Positions 29,408-38,133 of a stretch of 54,925 nucleotides of DNA are shown piece after piece. The DNA is from a virus. The notes beneath the pieces are model-generated. The model did no database searches. It was not told where the DNA came from and worked only from the letters and a program-made list of their open reading frames with translations. The stretch lies in the IMG/VR virus record IMGVR_UViG_3300020021_000017, positions 1 to 54,925 of that record; one strand, 5' to 3'. Each line of letters begins with the position of its first letter. The first letter of the stretch is position 1. The position numbers and the translations under genes were made by a program.

Positions 29408-31545
29408 TACGAAATCCTCTGTATTTTAAACGAACTATAAGTAGCTGGAGCATTCGTATTAGTGTCTGTATGCACCATGATAACATCACCAGGAGTTACA
29501 CATTGATAAACTCCGCCTTGACTACCACCAAAATTGATTGCCGGACCTAGAGAAACTCGCTGCACACTTGGTACAGTGTATGCAGGATTAGGGATCGTTG
29601 CTCCAGTTTCATTAATTGTAATTGCAACCGACATAGTAGCGGCCGATGTAGTCATACTACAAGTCATTGCGTAGAATCCAGCTGTATTAAGAATAAATGT
29701 ATCTCCTAGTGCAGGATCGCTATTATATGTTATATCTGTGCCAGTATTTGTAACAACATTTGACCAAACTACTATTGTAGGGTTAGTCGTACCGCCACCA
29801 CCATTAGAGGAACTAGGTGTATCTACTTGTACTATTTCGACTCCGGTGAATCCTCCGCCGCCGCCTGAGGGCGGTTGCCAAGTACCAAATCCAGAGGCAT
29901 CTGAAGTTAAGACGTTCCCTGCAGTGAGGGTACCAGAAGTTAATTGAAATCCAGGAGTTCCTGTAATAAGTAGGTCTGTAGTAATTATAGATCCGGATGT
30001 TACCGAACCAATGAAGAATGCAGTGTTAAAAGGAAATCCTACTGTACCTATATTAAATGCTGTAGATGCAGCTGGCAATAGATCTGCGTTGATTGCAGTA
30101 GAGGAAAGATTTGAAAGGGAGGTATTTGCTCCACCGGCGCCTGCTGATTGAAAATTAACTGTATTAGTTGATAGATCTCCTGTTATAGTTACAGAAGAAT
30201 CTGAACTTGTTAAAGTAAGAGTAGATGTAGGAGTAGAAGCTACCGGGTCCGTACCCGCATCAGTTACAACGGTTGTAAATGAATTAGAGGCAGTAGATGT
30301 ATTAGTAATTGTGGTTGTTCCACCAGTGCTCGAAACAGAAATGCCCGTTCCAGCAGCTATTACTTGAGCAGCAGTTGTATCACTATTGATACTTGTAATT
30401 CCAGAACCACCAGAACCAATTTGTGTCTCAACTCCAGCTGCTGTTAATTTATAAAGATTATCGTCTGATTTGAAGTAAAGTTTATCAGTTCCTGAAGCAG
30501 GTAGATGGGTGGGGGTGGTTATTTGGCTTATTTGAAGGGGGGCGTTCTCAATGAATACCCCCGCACCACTCACATCTAAATTGGGTTGTAGGATGATGTC
30601 AGTACCAACATTTATCATCAAGGTGCCTGAAGCACCGATATTCATCGCACCACCGCCACCAGTAAGCAATGTTAGAGATGAAGAAGTAATTGGATCAAAT
30701 ACCTGTATTGTGTTGAGATTTGTAATGCTGTGCTGGTTTAGATCAACATCTTTAAATGCACCATTGTAAGGCACAAAATCATTTGCGTTGGCTATAGGTT
30801 GCCAGGTTTGTCCAGTACCTCCGCTTAAAAAGTCAGGGCCGAAGTCGTCGCCGGATACTATATTACCGCTAACACCGGAATTAGTAGTGGCTACAAGTGC
30901 AAATGCAGGAGCATTTCCATTGAGTGCAGTAACAAAAGCAGTATAAGTAGTGTTATTACCAGCAGTAATTTGTATTGCGCTCCCAATAACATTTATTGAA
31001 CTAACTCCAACACTACCGCTAACAGTTAATCGTACATTTATAGAGTTACCTGCAGTACCGGGAGTTTGGGCGGTAAAGGTTAGATTGCCGAAGGACAAAG
31101 ATTCAGTTAACGTTGAATCAGCAGAAATACCCGTAAATCCGTCATATTCGCCTAGATCAGTATTATAAATCAGTAGTCCATTTGTAGGTGAAACTATTGC
31201 ATTCATCTGAGCGGAAGTCATTCTTGGTAGTAAAAAACCTTGAGTAGTAGAAGAAAGATCTAGGAGCGCAGAGTGATCAATGATGCCCGTACCTAGAAGT
31301 AAGGTAGTTCCGTCCCACTCACCAAAACCATTGAAACTTCCAGAATCGTTAAACTGTACAGAATCAACAGCTCCACCGGGACCGCCGCCACTTCCAGTAT
31401 TAGTAATGGTGATAGTTTGGCCAGAAGGTGTTACAGTAATACCCGTTCCACCAACGATGACAACAGCACCTGTCTCACCATTGATTGACGTAACTCCGCC
31501 AGAACCACTTGAAGTTGCTGGATATTCTGCGTAGAATTGACTCAT
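29407..31545 (-). CDS. Tail fibre-like protein
   Basis: Start 31545 (712 residues) lies next to the preceding small gene's stop. The N-terminal collagen-like/Gly-rich segment SGSGGVTSINGETGAVVIVGGTGITV is typical of phage fibre shafts and recurs at about 400 (SINSDTTAAQVIAAGTGI). The body carries repeated TITITNT and DGTTLLLGTG modules. The C-terminal 130 residues look like a C1q/TNF-type trimerising head (TFILNTAGFYAMTCSM, VSLGPAINFGGSQGG). Likely host recognition. Confidence 0.7.
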   Translation of the reverse strand: MSQFYAEYPATSSGSGGVTSINGETGAVVIVGGTGITVTPSGQTITITNTGSGGGPGGAVDSVQFNDSGSFNGFGEWDGTTLLLGTGIIDHSALLDLSSTTQGFLLPRMTSAQMNAIVSPTNGLLIYNTDLGEYDGFTGISADSTLTESLSFGNLTFTAQTPGTAGNSINVRLTVSGSVGVSSINVIGSAIQITAGNNTTYTAFVTALNGNAPAFALVATTNSGVSGNIVSGDDFGPDFLSGGTGQTWQPIANANDFVPYNGAFKDVDLNQHSITNLNTIQVFDPITSSSLTLLTGGGGAMNIGASGTLMINVGTDIILQPNLDVSGAGVFIENAPLQISQITTPTHLPASGTDKLYFKSDDNLYKLTAAGVETQIGSGGSGITSINSDTTAAQVIAAGTGISVSSTGGTTTITNTSTASNSFTTVVTDAGTDPVASTPTSTLTLTSSDSSVTITGDLSTNTVNFQSAGAGGANTSLSNLSSTAINADLLPAASTAFNIGTVGFPFNTAFFIGSVTSGSIITTDLLITGTPGFQLTSGTLTAGNVLTSDASGFGTWQPPSGGGGGFTGVEIVQVDTPSSSNGGGGTTNPTIVVWSNVVTNTGTDITYNSDPALGDTFILNTAGFYAMTCSMTTSAATMSVAITINETGATIPNPAYTVPSVQRVSLGPAINFGGSQGGVYQCVTPGDVIMVHTDTNTNAPATYSSFKIQRIS

Positions 31546-31546
31546 A

Positions 31547-31918
31547 TTATGAAACCTTCGCAGACATTGAGGCATTCAAGATGCCAGAACCAGAAGTAGC
31601 AACATAATGTAAACGAACAAAACCCGCACCAGTTCCGCGAATATCAATAAACCCTGTCCCCGAAGTACCAGTAGCCGTTGTGGGAGCAGAAAGAGTAAGA
31701 GGAACCCAAGAGCCAGTACCTGCTTTGTATGAACCATCAGCATTGAAGATCGCGTCGTTACACACTTCTACTTCGAAGGTGCCAACAGGGGAACCGGTCC
31801 AAATCACATTATAAGACAAAAAACTTACTTGGGTGGAAATTGTAATGGGGGAGATAACATCAGTTGCCATACTGGCATTGATGATTATGGGATGGTTTTT
31901 AATGAGGTTTCGAGACAT
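31547..31918 (-). CDS. Small virion beta-sandwich protein
   Basis: This encodes 123 residues: ISFLSYNVIWTGSPVGTFEVEVCND, PVTLSAP and GFIDIRGTGAGFVRLHYVATSGSGILN. The final pattern mirrors the protein at 29066-29407 (RITYTATSGAGTLN), indicating related modules. Located before the fibre gene in the operon. Confidence 0.55.
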   Translation of the reverse strand: MSRNLIKNHPIIINASMATDVISPITISTQVSFLSYNVIWTGSPVGTFEVEVCNDAIFNADGSYKAGTGSWVPLTLSAPTTATGTSGTGFIDIRGTGAGFVRLHYVATSGSGILNASMSAKVS

Positions 31919-32012
31919 AGGGTGCTCCGGATTGGTTCGCTGGGATACCAGCTAGCTATTCTGTATACAAAGGTAAGTATCGGTATTTTAACTAAGTATT
32001 CTGAATATTTAC

Positions 32013-34877
32013 TTATTTCAGCCCCGTAGACATTTTTTGTGCGTTTGTAAGATATGATTCAGAAATACTTGCTTTAGTTAGTGAACCCTTTCTTCCGCCC
32101 TTACCTATACTATTTGGTGAAGGAGGAGGTTGGGGGGTATTGAAGGTCGATTGCAACTGCATGATATTAGAACCTTTGGTAGTTAAAGCAGTTCCAAGAA
32201 ACTTGCCTAAAAGCATCTTATTTTGATAGGGCATGCTTTGCGATTTATCTAAACCTTTAGTAGAAAGAGAATTCATGATATTTTGTCTCATAGAATTTAA
32301 TAGTTCTGGATGAACATTAGTTGTAGCTAATAGTTTATTTTGATTCAATATGCCGGACTTCATATCTTTGAGCAGGGACGTTGGGTTTACGATGCCTTGG
32401 TATGCATCAATAACGTGAGCCATTTCTTGCTTATTTGGTTGATAAGGCATATCCAAAGGACCACCCTGCTTCTGAGGCACGATGGAGTCCATGTACTGAT
32501 TAGCGCGCACAACGGTCTGTTGCATTGCACTAGATGTTTGTGGAGCATGATCATGAAGATTCTCAGTGAGGTTTGTAACGTGACCTAGTAATCCATCTGG
32601 TCCTTGTTTAATCTTTGCAAGTTTACTAATGATATCATCATATTGATCTTTTTGATCTTGATTAGAAGCGAGAACCTTAGCTGCGGAAGCAGTCGAAAAA
32701 GGCTCAGCAGTATTTACTAGGGCTTTTGCTCCTGATGCAATAGCTTTGGCAGATTTAGTAGCCATGTTTTCAATGGCCATCAAAGCACCGACTGTACGGG
32801 TTTCTGGTCCACCAATAGCTTTTTGAATAGCAGTTAATCCAGCCCAATCTGCAACGTGCCCAATAGTTCCTTTGATAGGATGACGAAGGAAATTTATACC
32901 AGATAACACTGAGGATGCGGGGGTAACTCTAGTTCCACCTTTACCAAAAGCTTCTAAATAAGTACTTGCAGCCTGTAGCTTTTCCAATTCACCTGGTTGA
33001 AACATAACCTTTTGAACTTCTGGAGAAAACTTGTTTACTTCTTTTAATACTTTAGAAGGATCAATCCTACCGTCAAATAGGGTCTTTTCTACGATCTTTG
33101 ACTTCTGACTGTCAACCATTGATTTCAGTTCATCGGGAAAAGTCTCTTGCATGAATTGGAGGAAATCGGGATCTTTCTTAGTAAATAAACGGTTTGCAAG
33201 TTTAGTAGGATTTAAATCGTTAAGAAAATTAAGAATGTGGGTAGGTCCATAAGTTTTGGACTTACCAGCTGCACCAGCAATCTCTTCCATTTTATTCATT
33301 AGTCCCGAATATTTCTCATCTACTAAGGCTTTTTGAGCCGGGAGATTTCTTAGTTGTTCTACCAAGTCAGGCGGGAAATTAGGATCACCTTCTAATTGAG
33401 TAGCCAATCCTTCTACAGTTTTATTTTCTAAACCATCAAGTTCATTGCGAACCAGGGAAGCAGCATATCTAAGATTAGGTTTACCAATGGTCTCTTTTGC
33501 AATCAAAGTTCCATATGCTTTGATCTGATCCAGAGTTTTTAAATTACCAATGTCTCTAGCTGCAGAACTTAGGAAAGAAGCTTGATCGGAAGTAGGAGAC
33601 AATTTTATAGCATCGGATTTATAAAGATTTTTAGAAGCAGTTTCTGTATCCTTGGGTTCCAACGTTACAGCTTTACCGTTCTGTTGAAGTTCGTCATATA
33701 TAGGTTTAAGTGGTTCATACTCGGCATTAAACTTATCAGTCATACTTTGCTGTAAGTTTTGTCCAAGTTCATGATCGGTCATGGCTGGAGTACCGGGGGT
33801 GATAATCTCACCAACTTGATTTTCAACAGAATCCAAAGCTCCATCAACAGCCTTAGCCCTATTAATTCCGACAGTAGTCGGGGACGCTCTAAGATCGCGC
33901 CCGAAACTTTGTATACCCTTATCGGCGGCTAGTTGCTCTTCAAATGCGGGGACGCCTAGGGTTCCTGCTGCACTTTTAATTTCGTCAGCATTATCTTTTA
34001 GGCCGCTCATCTTCTGGAAATACCCACGTTTCTGAGTATCAGATAAACTAGAATCCAGCAGGATATCTTGCATAGATGCGGGAGCAGCGTCTGCAGAACT
34101 TCCAGTAATTGCATCTCCACCAGTTCTGAGATTACCGAGAGTTTCTGCAATATCAGATTTATATGGATTAGGAAGCAACGTACCGAGCCCCGCACCAAAC
34201 ATGGCACTTTCACCAATTTGCGTAAGTGCGTGCTGGGCAACTAAGTGTGGATCACCAAGTGCTGATTCAGAAACAACATTACCAGTACCGTACAAAGCCC
34301 CCTCAACGGCACTACCAGCAGCTTTAGGAACTACCTTTGCCATTATTCTAGAAGCTAAAGAAGCTTCGGGACCGGCATTCATTAAACCTGACACACCCGC
34401 AGCAGTAGCTCCTCCAGCCTCTGAAATTAATCCAGGAGCGCCTACTCCACCAGCTAGCAGTGAAGCACCAATACCACCAATTTCACCAGCAGTAGAAGCG
34501 ATAGGATTATATTCTTTTAATTTAGCAAGATCCTTCTTGGACATTCCCATTGCTTGCAGGGCGTAATCTGAGGTTCCTGCACTAACGCCTCTTAACGCTC
34601 CAGCGGCTGTGGCTTTAGCAACATTACCGACGCCCTCGCCGTATTGAATGGACTCATTATGCTTTGTGACATCTTGAGTAGATGGGAATGATAATCCATT
34701 ACCCAATGAGTTTGAGACTTGTTCCGCGGGAACAGAAACCAGATTCCCATTCTCATCCTTCAGCGGCAGGGACGAGCCAGTAGGCAACTCATGAGTACCT
34801 GCTTGGAAAGCAGTTCCCAACTGATCGTAATCTACATTTTCAGGTTGACCAGTTTGTTTGTTGATTAAATTAGGCAT
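32013..34877 (-). CDS. Large internal virion (ejection-type) protein
   Basis: This encodes 954 residues, helix-rich with Ala/Gly segments (VAKATAAGALRGVSAG, AMFGAGLGTLL) that could insert into membranes. N-terminal signature NKQTGQPENVDYDQLGTAFQAGTHELP resembles the large inner-core proteins of podoviruses. It is third of a run of three inner-protein genes. Such proteins are ejected with DNA to build a channel across the envelope. No lytic transglycosylase motif seen. Confidence 0.65.
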   Translation of the reverse strand: MPNLINKQTGQPENVDYDQLGTAFQAGTHELPTGSSLPLKDENGNLVSVPAEQVSNSLGNGLSFPSTQDVTKHNESIQYGEGVGNVAKATAAGALRGVSAGTSDYALQAMGMSKKDLAKLKEYNPIASTAGEIGGIGASLLAGGVGAPGLISEAGGATAAGVSGLMNAGPEASLASRIMAKVVPKAAGSAVEGALYGTGNVVSESALGDPHLVAQHALTQIGESAMFGAGLGTLLPNPYKSDIAETLGNLRTGGDAITGSSADAAPASMQDILLDSSLSDTQKRGYFQKMSGLKDNADEIKSAAGTLGVPAFEEQLAADKGIQSFGRDLRASPTTVGINRAKAVDGALDSVENQVGEIITPGTPAMTDHELGQNLQQSMTDKFNAEYEPLKPIYDELQQNGKAVTLEPKDTETASKNLYKSDAIKLSPTSDQASFLSSAARDIGNLKTLDQIKAYGTLIAKETIGKPNLRYAASLVRNELDGLENKTVEGLATQLEGDPNFPPDLVEQLRNLPAQKALVDEKYSGLMNKMEEIAGAAGKSKTYGPTHILNFLNDLNPTKLANRLFTKKDPDFLQFMQETFPDELKSMVDSQKSKIVEKTLFDGRIDPSKVLKEVNKFSPEVQKVMFQPGELEKLQAASTYLEAFGKGGTRVTPASSVLSGINFLRHPIKGTIGHVADWAGLTAIQKAIGGPETRTVGALMAIENMATKSAKAIASGAKALVNTAEPFSTASAAKVLASNQDQKDQYDDIISKLAKIKQGPDGLLGHVTNLTENLHDHAPQTSSAMQQTVVRANQYMDSIVPQKQGGPLDMPYQPNKQEMAHVIDAYQGIVNPTSLLKDMKSGILNQNKLLATTNVHPELLNSMRQNIMNSLSTKGLDKSQSMPYQNKMLLGKFLGTALTTKGSNIMQLQSTFNTPQPPPSPNSIGKGGRKGSLTKASISESYLTNAQKMSTGLK

Positions 34878-34879
34878 AA

Positions 34880-36526
34880 TTATTTAATAGGAGTTGTAAT
34901 TTGTGGGAAATTAGTTTTTGGTTGACCAAGTTTCTGCGCCGCCAATAGAGGATCTAACTTAGGTGTAGCTGGACTCATCATTGTAATTACATGCTTTAGG
35001 GCTTCGGTATTGGCTTGTGTAGTTTCTGGATTATCTAGTACTTTTTTGAAATAAGGAACAATTTCTTTATTCGCTAGAAATTCAGTCATTCTAGAACCGG
35101 GATTAACTTTTCTGAGCAGAGGATACATTTCACCTTCTAAGGCTGATAATTGTCTAGTAGATTGAATTGGGTTTAAAAGTCTATTAGTAGGAGTTTGTAT
35201 AGCAGACATACGTTTCATTATATCATCTACACCATTTAGTGCGGCTTGTTTATTTTGAAAAGTCTCGTATTCCCCCTGCAATTGTTTAGCGTCCGCAGTA
35301 CTGCCCGTTCGTCCCAAGAAGTTAATCTGCTGCTGAATAGGATCTCCTTGTGTAGAATTAGGACCGCCCTGACCGTTTAGAATATTCTGAGTCATTCCAT
35401 ACATGGCTTGTTGATTGATCAATTGGCCTTTTTGCATGTCAATTTGAGAATTCAGAAGTGCAGCGTGTTGTTTTGCCAAAGGATCTTGGGTGTTCGAAGC
35501 AATCGTTTGAATCTTAGCTTGTGCCTGACTTAATGAGAATGCTTTAGCCATGTTAGTAGCAGTATCTAGATTACCTGTTTGTTTGTAAATATTGCTTAGA
35601 AGAGATTCTTTCTTTCCTAAGTTCAACTTTTGTGCTTCCATATCCTGATCGATAGCTTTATTAATCATTTCAACTGCGGGATTCTGTGCATTAGGAGAAC
35701 CACCAGCCCTGGCAAATCCTTGAGATAACGAACCAAGTCCAAGAGCAATCGCAGCAGAAATCTTATTGCCAGTCGATTGATGTTCCCAATATGGTTGGAT
35801 TTTAAAGTTTGCAATATCATCTGTGTATTTGGAAGCTAGATTAGTCAGATTGTCACGTTGTGCTTGATACGTATCTTGCAGATCTTGTTGTTGTTTAGCC
35901 AAACTATTGAGTACGGTAGCAGTTTGTTTACCCATACTGGCCTGAGCATCACCAACTGCAGTGTTAGCAGTTTGCTCGGAACTAAGGGCCTTATTCATTA
36001 TATCATTGCCAGGAAACGTAGTTCCCGTATTTTGCATTCCTTGTTGAGGAGATTGAAAGGGTATCCCAGTTTGTGCTGCAGACGGAGAGGTATTGGGAGT
36101 TCCGACAGCAGACATAATACCAGGTGCTTCAGGTATTCCCTCTTGTCCAGGCATTTCTACAATTTGATTAGGTGCAGAGGACTGCGCATCGGCTTCTTCA
36201 GTCGGAGCTACTTCAGCATCTGAAGCATCAGCAAGTAGTGGATTGGAACTTTCCGCCACTTCTCCACCATCTGATAAATGTTGTGAAGCTGGATCAGAAG
36301 AGGGCATAGCAACGGAAGGAAGTTTAGGATTCTTGTCAATCAATCTATCTGCTCGGGCTTCTTTAGTTGGAGAAGCATCCTCAAGTTTAGGTAACTTTCT
36401 AATCTGCTTAAAAATCTCTTCGCCAATATGGGGTTTGGCAATATTAATAGATTTATTATTTCTCATATCGTGGAGTTCGAAATGGGTAGGGTGCTCACCA
36501 ATTAGTCGTAGATGTTTTAAGATCAT
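34880..36526 (-). CDS. Internal virion protein
   Basis: This encodes 548 residues. N-terminal 50 residues form a small folded segment (LKHLRLIGEHPTHFELHD...IAKPHIGEEIFKQI), then a Pro/Ala/Ser-rich linker containing HLSDGGEVAE. A long helical region follows (about 190-400, Gln/Ala-rich). The order, size and composition fit podovirus inner-core or ejection proteins. Two nt separate it from the next gene. Confidence 0.6.
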   Translation of the reverse strand: MILKHLRLIGEHPTHFELHDMRNNKSINIAKPHIGEEIFKQIRKLPKLEDASPTKEARADRLIDKNPKLPSVAMPSSDPASQHLSDGGEVAESSNPLLADASDAEVAPTEEADAQSSAPNQIVEMPGQEGIPEAPGIMSAVGTPNTSPSAAQTGIPFQSPQQGMQNTGTTFPGNDIMNKALSSEQTANTAVGDAQASMGKQTATVLNSLAKQQQDLQDTYQAQRDNLTNLASKYTDDIANFKIQPYWEHQSTGNKISAAIALGLGSLSQGFARAGGSPNAQNPAVEMINKAIDQDMEAQKLNLGKKESLLSNIYKQTGNLDTATNMAKAFSLSQAQAKIQTIASNTQDPLAKQHAALLNSQIDMQKGQLINQQAMYGMTQNILNGQGGPNSTQGDPIQQQINFLGRTGSTADAKQLQGEYETFQNKQAALNGVDDIMKRMSAIQTPTNRLLNPIQSTRQLSALEGEMYPLLRKVNPGSRMTEFLANKEIVPYFKKVLDNPETTQANTEALKHVITMMSPATPKLDPLLAAQKLGQPKTNFPQITTPIK

Positions 36527-36560
36527 AATTCGCCTTGCTCTCTCGGCCCAGAGGCCTAAA

Positions 36561-37703
36561 TTACTTTTTAGTATTCATCTTTCTTTTAGCTTCTACTACT
36601 TTACCGAACGAGCCCTTTGAATTCAAGATAGCTTGTACAAACTTCTGAGCATTACCAGACGGATCTTCTGAATTAACCACTGTACGAGGTACTACTACTC
36701 CACCGGGCTCAAGATGCGTTTTGTAAGTATCATTCTTAGGCGAATCACCTTTAACTTTAGCCTTACCAGGAACTGTCTTACCTTGCATTGGGTCCATTTG
36801 GCCTTGCGCAGTAGATTTCGCTTGATCAGGAGATAAGTATTTCTCACCGGGACTAAGCATTGCGGGAACTTTACCACCTTGATTGAACAGAGCCGCTAGG
36901 GAAAGTAATCCGCCCAGCCCTAACTTCTGCGGGTTCTGCTCACTAGGAACTTGTCCACCATCTGACATTGCCGCTGCTTCTCCAACATCTCCGCCAACAC
37001 TTCCACCAGCACCCCCGCCACCACCGATTCCACTTGTTCCCCCAGAGCCTCCCATAATCTGACCAATACTAGGCAAAAATTGACTAATTAGTCCACCTGT
37101 AATAGCATTAGTAGCGGCCACATTAGCACCTTGGCCTGCAAGACTCTGTTGGTTTTGTCCTTGATTAGCTTGTTGCAGAATCTGTTGTTGCGTAAGATTT
37201 TGCTGACCAACAAGACCAGCTTGTGACTGAGCCTGTCCAATTTGATTGCCATATAAACTTGAGAGAGCATTCTGAGCGGCTAATTGTTGTTGCGCGCCCA
37301 TAGTAGCCGCCTGACCGGCTGCTTGCTGTTGAGTTTGTGCACCAGACTGAGCCGCTAATCTAGCAGCTAATCCAGGATTGATGCCTTTAGCAGAAGCAAT
37401 CTGAGCTGCTGTATTAGACATGTTCTGGTTAGTAGCTTGATTCAATTGGTTAAGGGCTGGATTTGGACCGGTACCAGAAGCCTCTTGCTGAAGTTGTCCG
37501 CCAACTTGATTCAAACCATTTGAAGCATTCTGAGCATTACCTGTCAAGGCATTAAGGAAATTCTGTTGCTGTGTGGAAACGCCCTGTTGGTTTGTAAGAG
37601 CATTTTGTGCTTCCCCAGAGAGTCCCGTTTGCCCCTGATAGGGGGTAGTTTGAACAGTATTGCCGCCCTGCAGGCCCTGTGCGAGTGATGTTAGAAAACC
37701 CAT
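36561..37703 (-). CDS. Internal virion protein, Gln/Ala/Gly-rich
   Basis: Start 37703 (380 residues) follows GGAGA at good distance. N-terminal MGFLTSLAQGLQGG, a very Gln/Ala-rich helical middle, and a Gly-rich hinge. The C-terminal module with MSDGGQVPS, GKVPAMLSPGEKYLSP, KVKGDSPKNDTYK and LEPGGVVVPR is shared among phage inner proteins. Likely an ejected inner-core component. Confidence 0.6.
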   Translation of the reverse strand: MGFLTSLAQGLQGGNTVQTTPYQGQTGLSGEAQNALTNQQGVSTQQQNFLNALTGNAQNASNGLNQVGGQLQQEASGTGPNPALNQLNQATNQNMSNTAAQIASAKGINPGLAARLAAQSGAQTQQQAAGQAATMGAQQQLAAQNALSSLYGNQIGQAQSQAGLVGQQNLTQQQILQQANQGQNQQSLAGQGANVAATNAITGGLISQFLPSIGQIMGGSGGTSGIGGGGGAGGSVGGDVGEAAAMSDGGQVPSEQNPQKLGLGGLLSLAALFNQGGKVPAMLSPGEKYLSPDQAKSTAQGQMDPMQGKTVPGKAKVKGDSPKNDTYKTHLEPGGVVVPRTVVNSEDPSGNAQKFVQAILNSKGSFGKVVEAKRKMNTKK

Positions 37704-37746
37704 AGAAATCTCCGATTTCGACGGAAGCTTTTGCTTCCTATAATTA

Positions 37747-38121
37747 TTATCGTAAACCCTTAATAAAAACAGAATGTAATAGGGGAGTAAAATCCTCACC
37801 CTCTAAAAATTTAATAACTGACCCATGTTCAGTGATTGCCAATATCTTAGTGTACTGGGCTTCTTTACAAAACTTCACAAGTTCCAAATAGATAGTGTCA
37901 ATTGCTGTTGATCGGTCTAAAGAGTTAGCGTCTTTGTTGGAGATCAATCCCTCTATAATTGCAAAAGACGAATCTGTTTGATGTACAAATACTGCTGCAA
38001 TATCATCGACCATGAACCCAACTTCTGGAAAGTCAAAAGGTTCTGGAGGCACCGTAGCCCTCGCCTCATACCAGCCCTCGATCTTATAAATATCATCAGG
38101 TTTAATTCGTCTAACATCCAT
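37747..38121 (-). CDS. GNAT-like virion-operon protein
   Basis: This encodes 124 residues. GWYEARATVPPEPFDFPEVGFMVDDIAAVFV is followed by AIIEGLISNKDANSLDRSTAIDTIYLELVKFCKEAQYTKI, the shape of a short GNAT fold lacking an obvious acetyl-CoA loop. Such proteins recur in podovirus morphogenesis operons with unknown function. Confidence 0.6.
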   Translation of the reverse strand: MDVRRIKPDDIYKIEGWYEARATVPPEPFDFPEVGFMVDDIAAVFVHQTDSSFAIIEGLISNKDANSLDRSTAIDTIYLELVKFCKEAQYTKILAITEHGSVIKFLEGEDFTPLLHSVFIKGLR

Positions 38122-38133
38122 TTACGTGAATCC

